The position numbers were made by a program, and so were the translations under genes. This document shows, piece after piece, positions 35,994-46,587 of a DNA stretch of 64,000 nt. Under the pieces are notes generated by a model. The model made no database searches. It was not told the DNA's origin and worked only from the letters and a program-made list of their open reading frames with translations. Within the stretch, counting starts at the first letter, position 1. Each line of letters begins with the position of its first letter. This stretch comes from Ga0077555 sp963741565 (lineage in GTDB: Bacteria; Pseudomonadota; Alphaproteobacteria; Rhizobiales; Hyphomicrobiaceae). The stretch lies in assembly GCA_963741565.1 (NCBI GenBank), contig CAVUIK010000016.1, forward strand, positions 124,001 through 188,000, given 5' to 3'.

Positions 35994-37133
35994 ATGGTGT
36001 GGAATTTCTTCTCGGTGCTGCTGCCGTTTCTGGCCGTGCTGACGGTTGTCGTGTTCATCCATGAATTCGGGCATTTCATCGTTGCGCGCTGGTGCAACGT
36101 GAAGGTGCAGACCTTCTCGATCGGCTTTGGCCGGGAAATCTGCGGCTTCAACGATCGGCACGGCACCCGTTGGCGCCTCGCCTGGATTCCGCTCGGTGGC
36201 TACGTCAAGTTCGTCGACGACGAGAACAGCGCGAGTGTCCCGTCGAAAGACGCGCTCGAGAAAATGACGCCCGAAGAGCGGGCGGGCGCGTTCCAGACCA
36301 AGCCTTTGCGGCATCGGGCCGCCATCGTCGCAGCCGGGCCAGCGTTCAATATCGCCTCGGCCATCCTGCTGTACATCGGCACGTTCTGGATGCTCGGCAC
36401 CTATGGCACGGCCGCAATCGTGGACGAGATCCTCCCGGAAAGTGCAGCGTCCCGTGCCGGCCTTAAATCGGGTGACCGGATCACGGAAATCGGCGGCAAG
36501 CCGATCGAGCGCTTCGGGGACCTGCAGCGCATCGTCGGCCAGAGCCCGGGCAAGCCGCTGTCGTTCGTCATTGACCGTGACGGCAAACTTATTTCCCTCG
36601 ATATCACACCGGAGATGCGGGAGATCGTCGATCCCATTGGAAACAAGGTTCAGGTTGGCGCGATTGGCATTCGCCGGACAGCCGGAGCCGACCGCTGGGA
36701 GCACAAGCAACACGGGCTGATCGAGGCCGTCGATCTCGGCGTCCGCGAGACCGCCTACATCAGCTGGCAGATTATTGCGAGCCTGCCAAAGCTGCCGTTT
36801 GCGATCGCGAAAGTGCTGAGCGGCCAGCGGCAAAGCGAGATTGGCGGGCCGATTGCCATCGCCGAAATGACGGCGCACGCCAGCAAGAGCGGGATCGGTG
36901 GCCTGCTCGGCTGGGTCGCGGTCTTCTCGATCATGCTGGGGATTATGAACCTGCTGCCGATTCCTTTGTTGGACGGTGGTCACCTGATGTTCTATGCGCT
37001 CGAGGCGATCCGTGGCCGCCCGCTCGATGACTACAAGCAGGAGTTGAGCTTCAAGATCGGCCTCGCGATTCTAGCGACGATGATGTTCGCGGCGATCTTC
37101 GGTGACATCATGCGCAAGTTCGGCGTTGGTTGA
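35994..37133 (+). CDS. rseP: RIP metalloprotease RseP
   Basis: 379-residue site-2-type intramembrane zinc protease. HEFGHF in the first helix holds the zinc-binding HExxH; the second metal motif is LLPIPLLDGGHL near residue 325. One PDZ domain (about residues 130-210) lies between, with the segment SRAGLKSGDRITEIGG. It cleaves anti-sigma factors and membrane-bound signal peptides. ATG 35994 was chosen over an in-frame TTG at 35985. Confidence 0.95.
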   Translation: MVWNFFSVLLPFLAVLTVVVFIHEFGHFIVARWCNVKVQTFSIGFGREICGFNDRHGTRWRLAWIPLGGYVKFVDDENSASVPSKDALEKMTPEERAGAFQTKPLRHRAAIVAAGPAFNIASAILLYIGTFWMLGTYGTAAIVDEILPESAASRAGLKSGDRITEIGGKPIERFGDLQRIVGQSPGKPLSFVIDRDGKLISLDITPEMREIVDPIGNKVQVGAIGIRRTAGADRWEHKQHGLIEAVDLGVRETAYISWQIIASLPKLPFAIAKVLSGQRQSEIGGPIAIAEMTAHASKSGIGGLLGWVAVFSIMLGIMNLLPIPLLDGGHLMFYALEAIRGRPLDDYKQELSFKIGLAILATMMFAAIFGDIMRKFGVG

Positions 37134-37330
37134 ACGAGTCAACTGGACTTGCAGGTGTCCCGCAAATCGCAGGCCGATCAGGCTTGTAGCGTCACATTTC
37201 AGACGCAATGCGCACACGTCAGCGAGCGCGTCAGAATAGCGGCCACTGGGGCATTCTTGCCACTTCCGCCGGATTGCATGAATTGTTAATACGGTGAAGA
37301 CCAAGGGATGTGTTCGCGCTGTGGGAAGCG
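37134..37330. other. intergenic region between rseP and bamA
   Basis: Together with the candidate promoter and leader, 328 bp separate rseP from bamA. I see no gene or repeat. A short open frame (37310-37501) encodes a basic product overlapping the bamA start and is rejected. Confidence 0.5.
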
Positions 37331-37358
37331 TTGACATGTGCCGTAATGGCGATAGCTC
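37331..37358 (+). promoter_or_regulatory. candidate bamA promoter
   Basis: A perfect TTGACA (37331-37336) is followed after 16 bp by TAGCTC (37353-37358), a weak -10. It would give bamA its own transcript start about 100 bp upstream of the ATG, separate from rseP. Confidence 0.35.
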
Positions 37359-37461
37359 CGAAAGAAGCTAAGCGCCGCGAACGAAGACGCAGCGCTGTCA
37401 TCCGCCGATGTGCAGCGACGCGGGGTTGGGGGATCGGCGGACCGAAAGGCAAACGCATCGT

Positions 37462-39867
37462 ATGCCGATGTTTCGGACGACAGGGACTGGGGGAAATGTG
37501 AGGCTGTTGGCGCTCCTCGTTTGGGGGCTGATGGCTGTGATTTCCTTCGAGCCACGGCTAGCTGGCCCAGCGTTTGCGCAGGATGGGCGGGTACGCGAGA
37601 TTCAGGTCACCGGCAATCGCCGAGTTGAGCCGGAGACGGTTCGATCCTATCTGAAATTCTCGGTGGGCGACGGCTACGACGCGACCAAGGTCGATCAATC
37701 GTTGCAGGCGCTGTTCGCCACCGGCCTGTTCTCCGACGTGAAGATCAACCGGCAGGGATCCGTTGCCATTGTCGCCGTCGTCGAGAACCCGATCATCAAT
37801 CAGATTGCGTTCGAGGGCAATTACGATGTCGATAAGCCAACGCTGCAGAACGAAATCCAACTGAAGCCGCGCGCCGTCTATACACGTGCCAGGGTTCAAG
37901 CGGACGTTCAGCGTATTCTCGACGTTTATCGCCGGCAGGGTAAGTTTTCGGCGAGCGTCGAGCCGAAGGTGATCGAACTCGACCAGAACCGCGTCAATCT
38001 CGTCTTTGAGATCAAGGAAGGCACGGCGACGAAGGTCAAAAGCATCCAGTTCATCGGCAATCGCGCCTTCTCCAACTCGCAACTGCGCGATATCGTGACG
38101 ACCACGCAGTCAGGCTGGTTCGACTTCATCAAGAACGCCTCGTTCTACGATCCCGACCGCTTGGCGCTCGATCGCGAGATGCTGCGCCAGTATTATCTCA
38201 AGAACGGCTATGCCGATGTGCGGATCGTCTCCGCCAACGCTGACCTTGATCGCGATGGCAGTGGTTTCTTCATCAACTTCGTGGTTGAGGAGGGGGAGGT
38301 CTACACGTTCGGTGATGTCCGCATCGAGAGCGCGTTGACTGCCATCAACACAAAATCGCTCGAAGGCGAGTTGTTGACGACGCGCGGGACTACCTACAAC
38401 GCAGCGTCGATCGATAAGACCGTCGAGAAAATGACGCTCGCCGTCTCGGAGCAGGGCTATGCGTTCGCTCGGGTTCGCCCGCGCGCCGATCGCGATGCCG
38501 TCGGCCGCACCATCTCTATCGTCTATGCTATCGACGAAGGGCCGCGGGTCTACATCGAGCGTATAAATATCATCGGTAACACCCGCACGCGGGATCATGT
38601 CATTCGCCGCGAGTTCCGCTTGGCGGAAGGTGACGCGTTCAATCCGCTGATGGTTGATCGCGCCAAGAAGCGCCTGCAGGGTCTCGGGTTCTTCAAGGGT
38701 GTGGACGTCAAGCGCCGTGCAGGGTCCGCGCCGGATCGCGTCGTCCTCGACGTCGAGCTTCTGGAACAGCCGACAGGAGAGCTTTCGTTTGGTGCGGGTT
38801 ACTCGACCAACGAAGGCATCATCGGCGACATCAGCCTGACGGAGCGCAACCTGCTCGGGAACGGTCAGTTCCTCCGGCTGCGACTCGCGGGTTCGGCAGA
38901 GCGGCTGCAGATCGACTTGAGCTTCACGGAGCCGCGGTTCTTGGATCGGAACCTCGCGGCTGGCTTTGACTTGTTCCACAAGGACGTCGACCAGACGTCG
39001 ACCGCAGCCTACCGTAACCGCAAGACCGGTGGCAGCGTGCGGCTCGGCTTCCCGGTCTCGGAGAACCTCTGGGCGCAGACGTTCTACACACTGTCGCGTG
39101 ACGAGATCTTCGACGTCGATAAGGTCTTGGGTGACGATGGCCGGATCGCTTCGCGTGCAATTCGCGATGCCGAAGGGGTTTACTGGACGTCGTTGGTCGG
39201 CACCACTTTGAGCTACGACAAGCGGAACCATCCGAAGAACCCGTCGAGCGGTTACTTCCTATCGGGCACGAGCGAGTTTGCGGGCTTGGGTGGAGACGTG
39301 CAGTATTACCGTATGGTCGGAGAAGGGCGTTACTATTTCCCGATCACCGAAAAGATCACGTTCGTCAGCCGCGTGACTGCTGGCTATGTGCAGGCGTGGG
39401 GCGGCGACGATGTCCGGTTGATCGATATGTTCTACAAGGGTGGTGAGACCATTCGCGGCTTCAACAAGGCTGGCCTCGGACCCCGTGACTTGTCGACAGG
39501 CGATGCGCTCGGTGGCACGACGTTCTATGCAGCGACGGCCGAGGTTCGCTTCCCGATCCCGCTGATCCCGGAGGACTTGGGTGTGAGGGGTGCGTTCTTC
39601 GTTGACGCTGGTTCTCTGTTCGGGACCTCGGCAGCGGTCAAGGCGCTGAACGGGAGCGTCGACACGGCAACTTGTGTGCCGGTCGGTTCGACAAATTGTC
39701 GGACTGTCAACGTCGTCAACTCCTCCGCGCCACGCGTATCGGTCGGCACCAGCTTGATTTGGGACTCTCCGCTTGGCCCGTTGCGCGCCGACTTCGGTTG
39801 GGCGGTCATGAAAGAAACCTACGACAAAGAACAGCTCTTCCGCTTCGGCGCGAGCACCAAGTTCTGA
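37462..39867 (+). CDS. bamA: outer membrane protein assembly factor BamA
   Basis: 801-residue Omp85 protein that inserts beta-barrel proteins in the outer membrane. A signal peptide ends near AGPAFAQDG; five POTRA domains cover roughly residues 45-410, starting VREIQVTGNRRVEPETVRSY; the barrel follows and includes the conserved loop-6 motif IRGFNKAGLG and ends FRFGASTKF with a C-terminal phenylalanine. Start ATG 37462 (MPMFRTTG) gives a slightly long N-region; ATG 37468 is an alternative. The frame is intact. Confidence 0.95.
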   Translation: MPMFRTTGTGGNVRLLALLVWGLMAVISFEPRLAGPAFAQDGRVREIQVTGNRRVEPETVRSYLKFSVGDGYDATKVDQSLQALFATGLFSDVKINRQGSVAIVAVVENPIINQIAFEGNYDVDKPTLQNEIQLKPRAVYTRARVQADVQRILDVYRRQGKFSASVEPKVIELDQNRVNLVFEIKEGTATKVKSIQFIGNRAFSNSQLRDIVTTTQSGWFDFIKNASFYDPDRLALDREMLRQYYLKNGYADVRIVSANADLDRDGSGFFINFVVEEGEVYTFGDVRIESALTAINTKSLEGELLTTRGTTYNAASIDKTVEKMTLAVSEQGYAFARVRPRADRDAVGRTISIVYAIDEGPRVYIERINIIGNTRTRDHVIRREFRLAEGDAFNPLMVDRAKKRLQGLGFFKGVDVKRRAGSAPDRVVLDVELLEQPTGELSFGAGYSTNEGIIGDISLTERNLLGNGQFLRLRLAGSAERLQIDLSFTEPRFLDRNLAAGFDLFHKDVDQTSTAAYRNRKTGGSVRLGFPVSENLWAQTFYTLSRDEIFDVDKVLGDDGRIASRAIRDAEGVYWTSLVGTTLSYDKRNHPKNPSSGYFLSGTSEFAGLGGDVQYYRMVGEGRYYFPITEKITFVSRVTAGYVQAWGGDDVRLIDMFYKGGETIRGFNKAGLGPRDLSTGDALGGTTFYAATAEVRFPIPLIPEDLGVRGAFFVDAGSLFGTSAAVKALNGSVDTATCVPVGSTNCRTVNVVNSSAPRVSVGTSLIWDSPLGPLRADFGWAVMKETYDKEQLFRFGASTKF

Positions 39868-39873
39868 TCGCAG

Positions 39874-39919
39874 CCGGGCCCCTAAGGGCCCGGTTTGCTA
39901 TTGGCGCCCACGTGGCGCC
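39874..39919 (+). terminator. tandem hairpins after bamA
   Basis: CCGGGCCC (39874-39881), loop CTAA and GGGCCCGG (39886-39893), followed by TTTGCT, make a good intrinsic-terminator candidate 6 bp past the bamA stop. A second hairpin, GGCGCC-CACGT-GGCGCC (39903-39919), follows and is trailed by TTCTGTCTG. Confidence 0.7.
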
Positions 39920-40000
39920 TTCTGTCTGACAGGGACTGCGGCTTAGAATGGCCGCGCGGATCGGCCATGAGCCTCGGTCCCACGATCGAAAGCAAGGCCG

Positions 40001-41065
40001 ATGGAGCATCCAGGTTTCTTTGATCGGGCCGGTCCGTTTACGCTGGACGCCATCGCGCGGCACGTCGGCGGCGAAGTCGCGCCAGGCGCAGACCCCTCGC
40101 GCTCCATCAGCGATGTCCGGCCACTGGCGGACGCGGGGCCCGGCGATCTGTCCTTTCTCGACAACCGCAAGTACGTCGACGCGCTGCTGGCAACGTCGGC
40201 GGGGGCCTGCCTGGTCGCGCCTGCGTTCGCATCGCGGGTACCAGCCAAGACCACGGCGCTGATCGTCCAGGCTCCCTATCCGGCCTTCGCGCGGACGTTG
40301 CAGTTATTCTATCCCGATGCAATGACGCCGAAGGTCGCCGGTTCGAGCGCCGCCAACTCCATGTCGCTCATTCACGCGACAGCGCAGGTCGAGGACGGGG
40401 CCGTGATCGAACCCGGGGCCGTCGTCGGTCGTGAGGCGCAGATCGGGCGGGGGGCAACGGTGGCTGCTGGAGCCCAGATTGGCTACCGGGTCACCGTGGG
40501 TCGTAACTCTTACATCGGGGCTGGCGCGACCGTCATCCATGCGCTGATAGGTGACAACGTCTTGATCCACGCCGGTGCCCGGATTGGCCAGGACGGCTTC
40601 GGGTTCGCGATGGGCCCGGGCGGACATATCAAGGTGCCGCAGGTCGGGCGCGTGATCATCCAGGACAACGTCGAAATCGGCGCCAATACCACGATCGATC
40701 GCGGCGCTCTTAAGGATACCATCATCGGAGAGGGGACGAAAATTGATAATCTGGTTCAGATCGGGCACAACGTCGTCATTGGGCGGCATTGTGTGATCGT
40801 TGCCCAGGTCGGGATTTCCGGTTCGACGACGCTCGGCGATTTTGTCTTGATGGGGGGCCATTCGGGCCTTGTCGGTCACATCAAGGTCGGCGATCGCGCG
40901 CAGATCGCGGGCAGCTCGCACGTGACGCACGACGTGCCGGCGGGCGCGCGGATGGGCGGAACACCGGCGCGGCCGTTTCGCGAATTTGCGCGCGAACTTG
41001 CCGCAATCCGGCGGCTGGCAAAACGGACGCCGCCCGGCCCGGACGATGCGGGTTCCGACGACTGA
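40001..41065 (+). CDS. lpxD: UDP-3-O-(3-hydroxyacyl)glucosamine N-acyltransferase
   Basis: 354-residue acyltransferase for the third step of lipid A synthesis. The N-terminal uridine-binding domain (about residues 1-110, with DLSFLDNRKY) is followed by a long left-handed beta-helix of hexapeptide repeats (about 125-320). The catalytic histidine lies in NLVQIGHNVVIG. A C-terminal helix (FARELAAIRRLAKR) completes the family layout. It is 34 bp upstream of fabZ. Confidence 0.95.
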   Translation: MEHPGFFDRAGPFTLDAIARHVGGEVAPGADPSRSISDVRPLADAGPGDLSFLDNRKYVDALLATSAGACLVAPAFASRVPAKTTALIVQAPYPAFARTLQLFYPDAMTPKVAGSSAANSMSLIHATAQVEDGAVIEPGAVVGREAQIGRGATVAAGAQIGYRVTVGRNSYIGAGATVIHALIGDNVLIHAGARIGQDGFGFAMGPGGHIKVPQVGRVIIQDNVEIGANTTIDRGALKDTIIGEGTKIDNLVQIGHNVVIGRHCVIVAQVGISGSTTLGDFVLMGGHSGLVGHIKVGDRAQIAGSSHVTHDVPAGARMGGTPARPFREFARELAAIRRLAKRTPPGPDDAGSDD

Positions 41066-41099
41066 GCCTTGAGGCGTTGCACTTTAGGAATGAACGACG

Positions 41100-41588
41100 A
41101 TGCAGAAGGCAAGTGACGACGTGACGAAAGCCCCTACTACGGCCGATGCCGCGCGTCTGATGAAGCTGCTACCTCACCGGTATCCGTTTCTATTGATTGA
41201 CCGGATCAAGGATATGGACCGCGACGAGAGTGCGGTCGGCATCAAGAACGTCACCATCAACGAGCCCTTCTTCCAAGGACATTTCCCCGGCTATCCCGTG
41301 ATGCCGGGCGTTCTGATCATCGAGGCGCTCGCGCAGACTGCCGGTGCGCTGTGTGTGAACCACGCCGGCCTGACGACCAGCGCGCCGATCGTCTATTTTC
41401 TGGGGATCGACAAGGCGAAATTCCGCAAGCCGGTTATGCCCGGTGATACGCTACATCTCCACGTCAGGAAGATACGCAGCCGCGGACCGGTGTGGCGCTT
41501 CTATGGGGAAGCCAAGGTCAATGATGTGCTCGTTGCCGAGGCGGAAATCAGCGCCATGATCGCGGATCAAGCCAATGTCAAAACGTGA
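41100..41588 (+). CDS. fabZ: 3-hydroxyacyl-[acyl-carrier-protein] dehydratase FabZ
   Basis: 162-residue hot-dog dehydratase of fatty acid elongation. The active-site histidine is in FFQGHFPGYPVMPGVLIIEA together with the glutamate in IEALAQ; the N-terminal LMKLLPHRYPFLLIDRI is typical. It shares a transcript with lpxA, overlapping its start by 14 bp, linking hydroxyacyl-ACP supply between lipid A and phospholipids. Confidence 0.96.
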   Translation: MQKASDDVTKAPTTADAARLMKLLPHRYPFLLIDRIKDMDRDESAVGIKNVTINEPFFQGHFPGYPVMPGVLIIEALAQTAGALCVNHAGLTTSAPIVYFLGIDKAKFRKPVMPGDTLHLHVRKIRSRGPVWRFYGEAKVNDVLVAEAEISAMIADQANVKT

Positions 41589-42381
41589 CATCCACGCCAC
41601 CGCCATTATCGAGGATGGCGCCAAGGTCGGCGACGGCGTCAAGATCGGACCCTACTGTCTGATTGGTCGCGACGTGGTGATCGGGGACGGGTGCGAGCTG
41701 ATCAGCCATGTTGTGGTCGCGGGGCGCACGACCATCGGCGAGCGGACGCGCGTCTTTCCCTTCGCCTCTCTCGGCCACCAGCCCCAGGACCTCAAGTTCA
41801 AAGGCGAACCGTCGACTCTGTCGATCGGCTCCGATTGCCTGATCCGCGAAGCCGTCACCATGAACCCCGGTACCGAGGGTGGCGGCATGCGCACGACCGT
41901 CGGCAACAAGTGCGCGTTTCTGGCCTACAGCCACGTCGGCCACGATTGCCACGTCGGCAACAGCGTCATCTTCTCGAACAATGTCATGCTCGCCGGTCAT
42001 TGCACGGTGTCGGACTTCGCCATCATCGGCGGCGGCGCCGGCGTCATTCAGTTTGCCCGCATCGGAACGCATGCCTTCGTCGGCGGCATGTCGGCGATGG
42101 AGAACGACCTCATCCCCTATGGCATGGCAATTGGCAATCGCGCCTATCTGTCTGGCCTGAACATCGTCGGCCTGCAACGACGCGGGTTTTCCCGCGAGAA
42201 GATCCATAGTCTGCGGCGCGCCTACCGCCTGCTGTTCGCCGATGAGGGGACGCTTGCTGAGCGCGTCGAGGACGTCGCCGTCGAATTCGCTGATCATCCG
42301 ATCGTGCAGGAAATCGTCGCCTTCATGCGCGTCAGCGGGAAGCGCGCCTTGTGCACGCCCAAGGGCGGCACCGATGACTGA
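41575..42381 (+). CDS. lpxA: acyl-ACP--UDP-N-acetylglucosamine O-acyltransferase
   Basis: 268-residue enzyme of the first lipid A step. The left-handed beta-helix of hexapeptide repeats starts with IHATAIIEDGAKVGDGVKIG; the catalytic histidine lies in AYSHVGHDCHVGN (about residue 122). The C-terminal helical domain contains RRGFSREKIHSLRRAYRLLF. The stop overlaps the lpxI start by 8 bp. Confidence 0.96.
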   Translation: MSKRDIHATAIIEDGAKVGDGVKIGPYCLIGRDVVIGDGCELISHVVVAGRTTIGERTRVFPFASLGHQPQDLKFKGEPSTLSIGSDCLIREAVTMNPGTEGGGMRTTVGNKCAFLAYSHVGHDCHVGNSVIFSNNVMLAGHCTVSDFAIIGGGAGVIQFARIGTHAFVGGMSAMENDLIPYGMAIGNRAYLSGLNIVGLQRRGFSREKIHSLRRAYRLLFADEGTLAERVEDVAVEFADHPIVQEIVAFMRVSGKRALCTPKGGTDD

Positions 42382-43744
42382 GCCGGCCCGCGCCGGATCA
42401 TCCGGCGAGGGACCCCTTGGCATCCTTGCGTGTGCTGGCCCGCTGCCGATCGAGATCGCGGCCGCCGCCGTCAGGTCGGGCCGCCCCGTGCATATCGTGG
42501 GCTTCGATGGCTTCGTTGACTCGGCTGTCGCGGGGTTCCCGCATGAGCGCGTGAAGCTTGGCGAGCTTGGCCGTCTCCTCGGATCCTTTCAACGGGCTGG
42601 CGCGCGCGACATCATCATCGCCGGGGCGATGCAGCGCCCGAACATGTGGCAACTCAAGATCGACACGGGGTTTGTCCGGCATCTTCCGTCGGTGATCGCC
42701 TTGACGCGCGGCGGCGACGACAGCGTGCTGCGCAAGATCGTGCGCTTCTTCGAGCAGCAAGGATTTCGTGTGGTCGGCGTGGCGGACGTCGCTCCGGGCT
42801 TGCTGGCCCGCGATGGCGCCTGGGGGCAGGTGGTGCCGGGTGACGACGAGAGCCGGGCGTTGGCCCGCGCAGCGCGCTTGATCGCGGCCCTCGGTGCTTT
42901 CGATATCGGCCAGGCCGTAGTCGCGACTGCCGAGGAGATTGTCGGTGTCGAAGGTGTGCGCGGGACCGATGCCCTGCTTCGGGATCTCGGCCCCGAGGGG
43001 TATGGGGCGGGGCTTGCCACGGGAGGCGTGCTGGTCAAGCTGGCGAAGCCCGGCCAGGAGCTCCGGGTCGATCTGCCGACCATCGGTGTCGAGACCGTGC
43101 GGCGTGTTCGGGCAGCGGGCCTTCGTGGGATCGGCGTCGATCGCGGGCGGACGATCGTGCTCGATCGTGTGGCGGCGATTGCCGAGGCTGATCAGCATGG
43201 GCACTTTCTCTTTGGACTCGATAGCGCAGCGTTTCGTGGCGTCTCCCCGGCGCATCACTTGCCGGCGTTGAGCACGCGATCGGCGGCAACGTCTTTGTCG
43301 GTTCTGGCCGTCGAGGCGCGGCGCGCACCGACACCGGCTGAGCGCCGGGATATCGAGATCGGCCGGCAGGTGCTGGCGGTCTTGCACGCGCATGGCGGCG
43401 GACCTGCGACGGTGGTTGCGCACGAGCATGTGCAGGCTGTTGCCGGTAAGTTGCCGCTGGTGCCGTGGCTTTCGTCCCAGGAGCGCTCGAACGCCTGGGG
43501 CCGCCGCGCCTTTCGATCGCAAATCGGAACTCTGGTCATCGCGGCGCCGCTTGCGGGTGCCTCTGCAGGCGCCGATGCGCCTCGTGCTCCGTTAACCATG
43601 GACCTCTTCAGGGCCGCGCAGCGTGCAGCATTGGCCGGCATCGCCTGGCTCGGTCCCCGGCCCCCGGCCGACGCGTTGAAACAGATGATCGGTTGGGCAA
43701 ACGATGCGAAGATGTTCCTGATGATGGAACCCCCTCGCATATGA
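42374..43744 (+). CDS. lpxI: UDP-2,3-diacylglucosamine pyrophosphatase LpxI with an extra C-terminal domain
   Basis: 456 residues, whereas LpxI is normally about 270-290. Residues 12-285 are a complete LpxI (DUF1009): GPLGILACAGPLPIEIAAAA, the GAMQRP loop, VGVEGVRGTDALL, and RVDLPTIGVETV, whose aspartate matches the catalytic one in Caulobacter LpxI. Residues about 325-456 look like a second, degenerate copy of the C-terminal domain (DIEIGRQVLAVLHAHGG, then FRAAQRAALAGIAWLG and WANDAKMFLMM), without the DLPTIG motif. LpxI replaces LpxH in alphaproteobacteria. Start ATG 42374; the end overlaps lpxB by ATGA. Confidence 0.9.
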   Translation: MTEPARAGSSGEGPLGILACAGPLPIEIAAAAVRSGRPVHIVGFDGFVDSAVAGFPHERVKLGELGRLLGSFQRAGARDIIIAGAMQRPNMWQLKIDTGFVRHLPSVIALTRGGDDSVLRKIVRFFEQQGFRVVGVADVAPGLLARDGAWGQVVPGDDESRALARAARLIAALGAFDIGQAVVATAEEIVGVEGVRGTDALLRDLGPEGYGAGLATGGVLVKLAKPGQELRVDLPTIGVETVRRVRAAGLRGIGVDRGRTIVLDRVAAIAEADQHGHFLFGLDSAAFRGVSPAHHLPALSTRSAATSLSVLAVEARRAPTPAERRDIEIGRQVLAVLHAHGGGPATVVAHEHVQAVAGKLPLVPWLSSQERSNAWGRRAFRSQIGTLVIAAPLAGASAGADAPRAPLTMDLFRAAQRAALAGIAWLGPRPPADALKQMIGWANDAKMFLMMEPPRI

Positions 43745-45009
43745 CCCCGGACGAGCGAGATCCGGATCGGCGTCGACCGGCTGACATGGCCGCGGCGGCC
43801 TCAGCCGCGCCTGAGCGGGACATGATCGATCTGTCGCACCGAACGCGCGAGCTGCGCCTGTTTCTGATTGCGGGAGAGCATTCCGGCGACGCGCTCGGTG
43901 CCAGGCTCATGAGCGAGATCAAAGCGCGGCGGCGCGGCTTCGTGCGCTTCCAGGGTGTGGGCGGGCCGCTGATGGAGGCGGAAGGACTGTCGTCGCAGTT
44001 TCCCTTGTCCGATGTGGCCGTGATGGGTCCGCTCGCGATCCTGCGCCGCCTGCCGCGTCTCACCGCGCGGGTTTATGAGACAGTCGCGGCAGCGGTTGCG
44101 ACGGAGCCGGACGCGGTCGTCATCATCGACAGCCCCGAATTCACGCATCCGATCGCCCGGCGCATTCGCCGCCGCAAACCGGAAATTCCAATCATCGACT
44201 ATGTCTCGCCGAGCGTGTGGGCATGGCGGCCGGGGCGGGCGGCACGCATGCGCGCGTATGTCGATCACGTCATGGCGATCCTGCCGTTCGAGCCGGAGGC
44301 TCATCTGCGGTTAGGCGGCCCTCCCTGTACCTATGTCGGCCATCCCCTGATCGAAGGTGCTTCGGCCCTTGCCACGGCCGATCCCGAACCCTTGCGCCGG
44401 CGCCTCGCGATTTCGCCGGAGCGCCCGGTGCTCGTGGTGTTGCCGGGCAGCCGGGCCTCGGAGGTCGATCGTCTGATGGAGCCGTTTGGGCGCATGCTCG
44501 AGATCCTGCTCAGGGGTGATCGCATGCCGCACGTGGTGATCCCGGCCGTCGAACATCTGCGTGAGCAGCTTGCCAAGCGGGCGCGCCATTGGCCCATCGT
44601 TCCCGAGATCGTCACCGGCGAGGACGATAAGCGCCGCGCGTTCAAACTGGCGACCGCAGCGCTGGCCGCCTCTGGAACCGTCACACTTGAGCTTGCGCTT
44701 GCGGGCACGCCGATGGTGGTCGCCTATCGCGTCGATGCACTGGCGGCGCAACTGCGATTTCTGGTCAAGACACCGCACTTCGCGCTGGCCAATCTGGTGC
44801 TCGGTGAGCGCGCATTCCCGGAGTTGATGCAGGAAGACTGCGTTCCGGAAAAGCTGGCGGCCGCGGTCTCCGCCGCGCTGTTCGACGAAGCCGAGCGTGC
44901 CCGGCAAAAATCTGCGCTCGCGCGGCTACCGGCGCTCATGCATCTCGAGAGCGGCACACCGGGCGCTGCCGCCGCCGAGATCGTGCTGCGCTACGCCACC
45001 AAACGATAA
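43741..45009 (+). CDS. lpxB: lipid-A-disaccharide synthase
   Basis: 422-residue GT-B-like (GT19) glycosyltransferase that joins UDP-diacylglucosamine and lipid X. The N-terminal LFLIAGEHSGDALGARLM and the VDHVMAILPFEPEAHLR and LPGSRASEVDRL segments are diagnostic. ATG 43741 adds about 35 residues before the conserved core; an internal ATG at 43786 or later could be used. The coupling to lpxI by ATGA favours 43741. Confidence 0.94.
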   Translation: MTPDERDPDRRRPADMAAAASAAPERDMIDLSHRTRELRLFLIAGEHSGDALGARLMSEIKARRRGFVRFQGVGGPLMEAEGLSSQFPLSDVAVMGPLAILRRLPRLTARVYETVAAAVATEPDAVVIIDSPEFTHPIARRIRRRKPEIPIIDYVSPSVWAWRPGRAARMRAYVDHVMAILPFEPEAHLRLGGPPCTYVGHPLIEGASALATADPEPLRRRLAISPERPVLVVLPGSRASEVDRLMEPFGRMLEILLRGDRMPHVVIPAVEHLREQLAKRARHWPIVPEIVTGEDDKRRAFKLATAALAASGTVTLELALAGTPMVVAYRVDALAAQLRFLVKTPHFALANLVLGERAFPELMQEDCVPEKLAAAVSAALFDEAERARQKSALARLPALMHLESGTPGAAAAEIVLRYATKR

Positions 45010-45037
45010 CGCGGACAGCCCTGGGGCTGCCCGCGTT
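45008..45037. terminator. bidirectional hairpin between lpxB and gltA
   Basis: Arms 45008-45021 and 45024-45037 (14 bp, one mismatch) form a strong stem of the type AACGCGGACAGCCC / GGGCTGCCCGCGTT, starting at the lpxB stop codon. It lies between convergent genes and could terminate both. Confidence 0.65.
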
Positions 45038-45065
45038 GAAGCATACGTCAGGCCGCAGGGCTGGC

Positions 45066-46388
<1,323 letters not shown>

Positions 46389-46487
46389 CGCGTCGTTCCT
46401 TCGATCAGCCACCGAGCGGCTGAGCCGGTCCCGCCTTTCGAGACCAACTCCGACCCCCAAACCCCAGTCTTCTTTAGCACACCTTAT

Positions 46488-46526
46488 CCCGCAAAGCAGC
46501 ATTGCCGAAAGTGCTTTTGCTGCGGG
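46488..46526 (-). terminator. hairpin between gltX and gltA
   Basis: On the minus strand CCCGCA...TGCGGG arms (outer pair 46488-46493 with 46521-46526) enclose further complementary AGCA/TGCT sequence. It lies 62 bp after the gltX stop, upstream of gltA, so it may end gltX transcription or form part of the gltA leader. Confidence 0.35.
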
Positions 46527-46587
46527 GGACTTATGCAACTCGAACGGAGCTTGCACGGGCGGCCGAACGTGCGGCGCCGGGTGCGCC

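Noticed and set aside
37310..37501. 63-codon basic ORF just before bamA
   Set aside because: It overlaps the bamA start and promoter candidate, and no similar small gene is known there.
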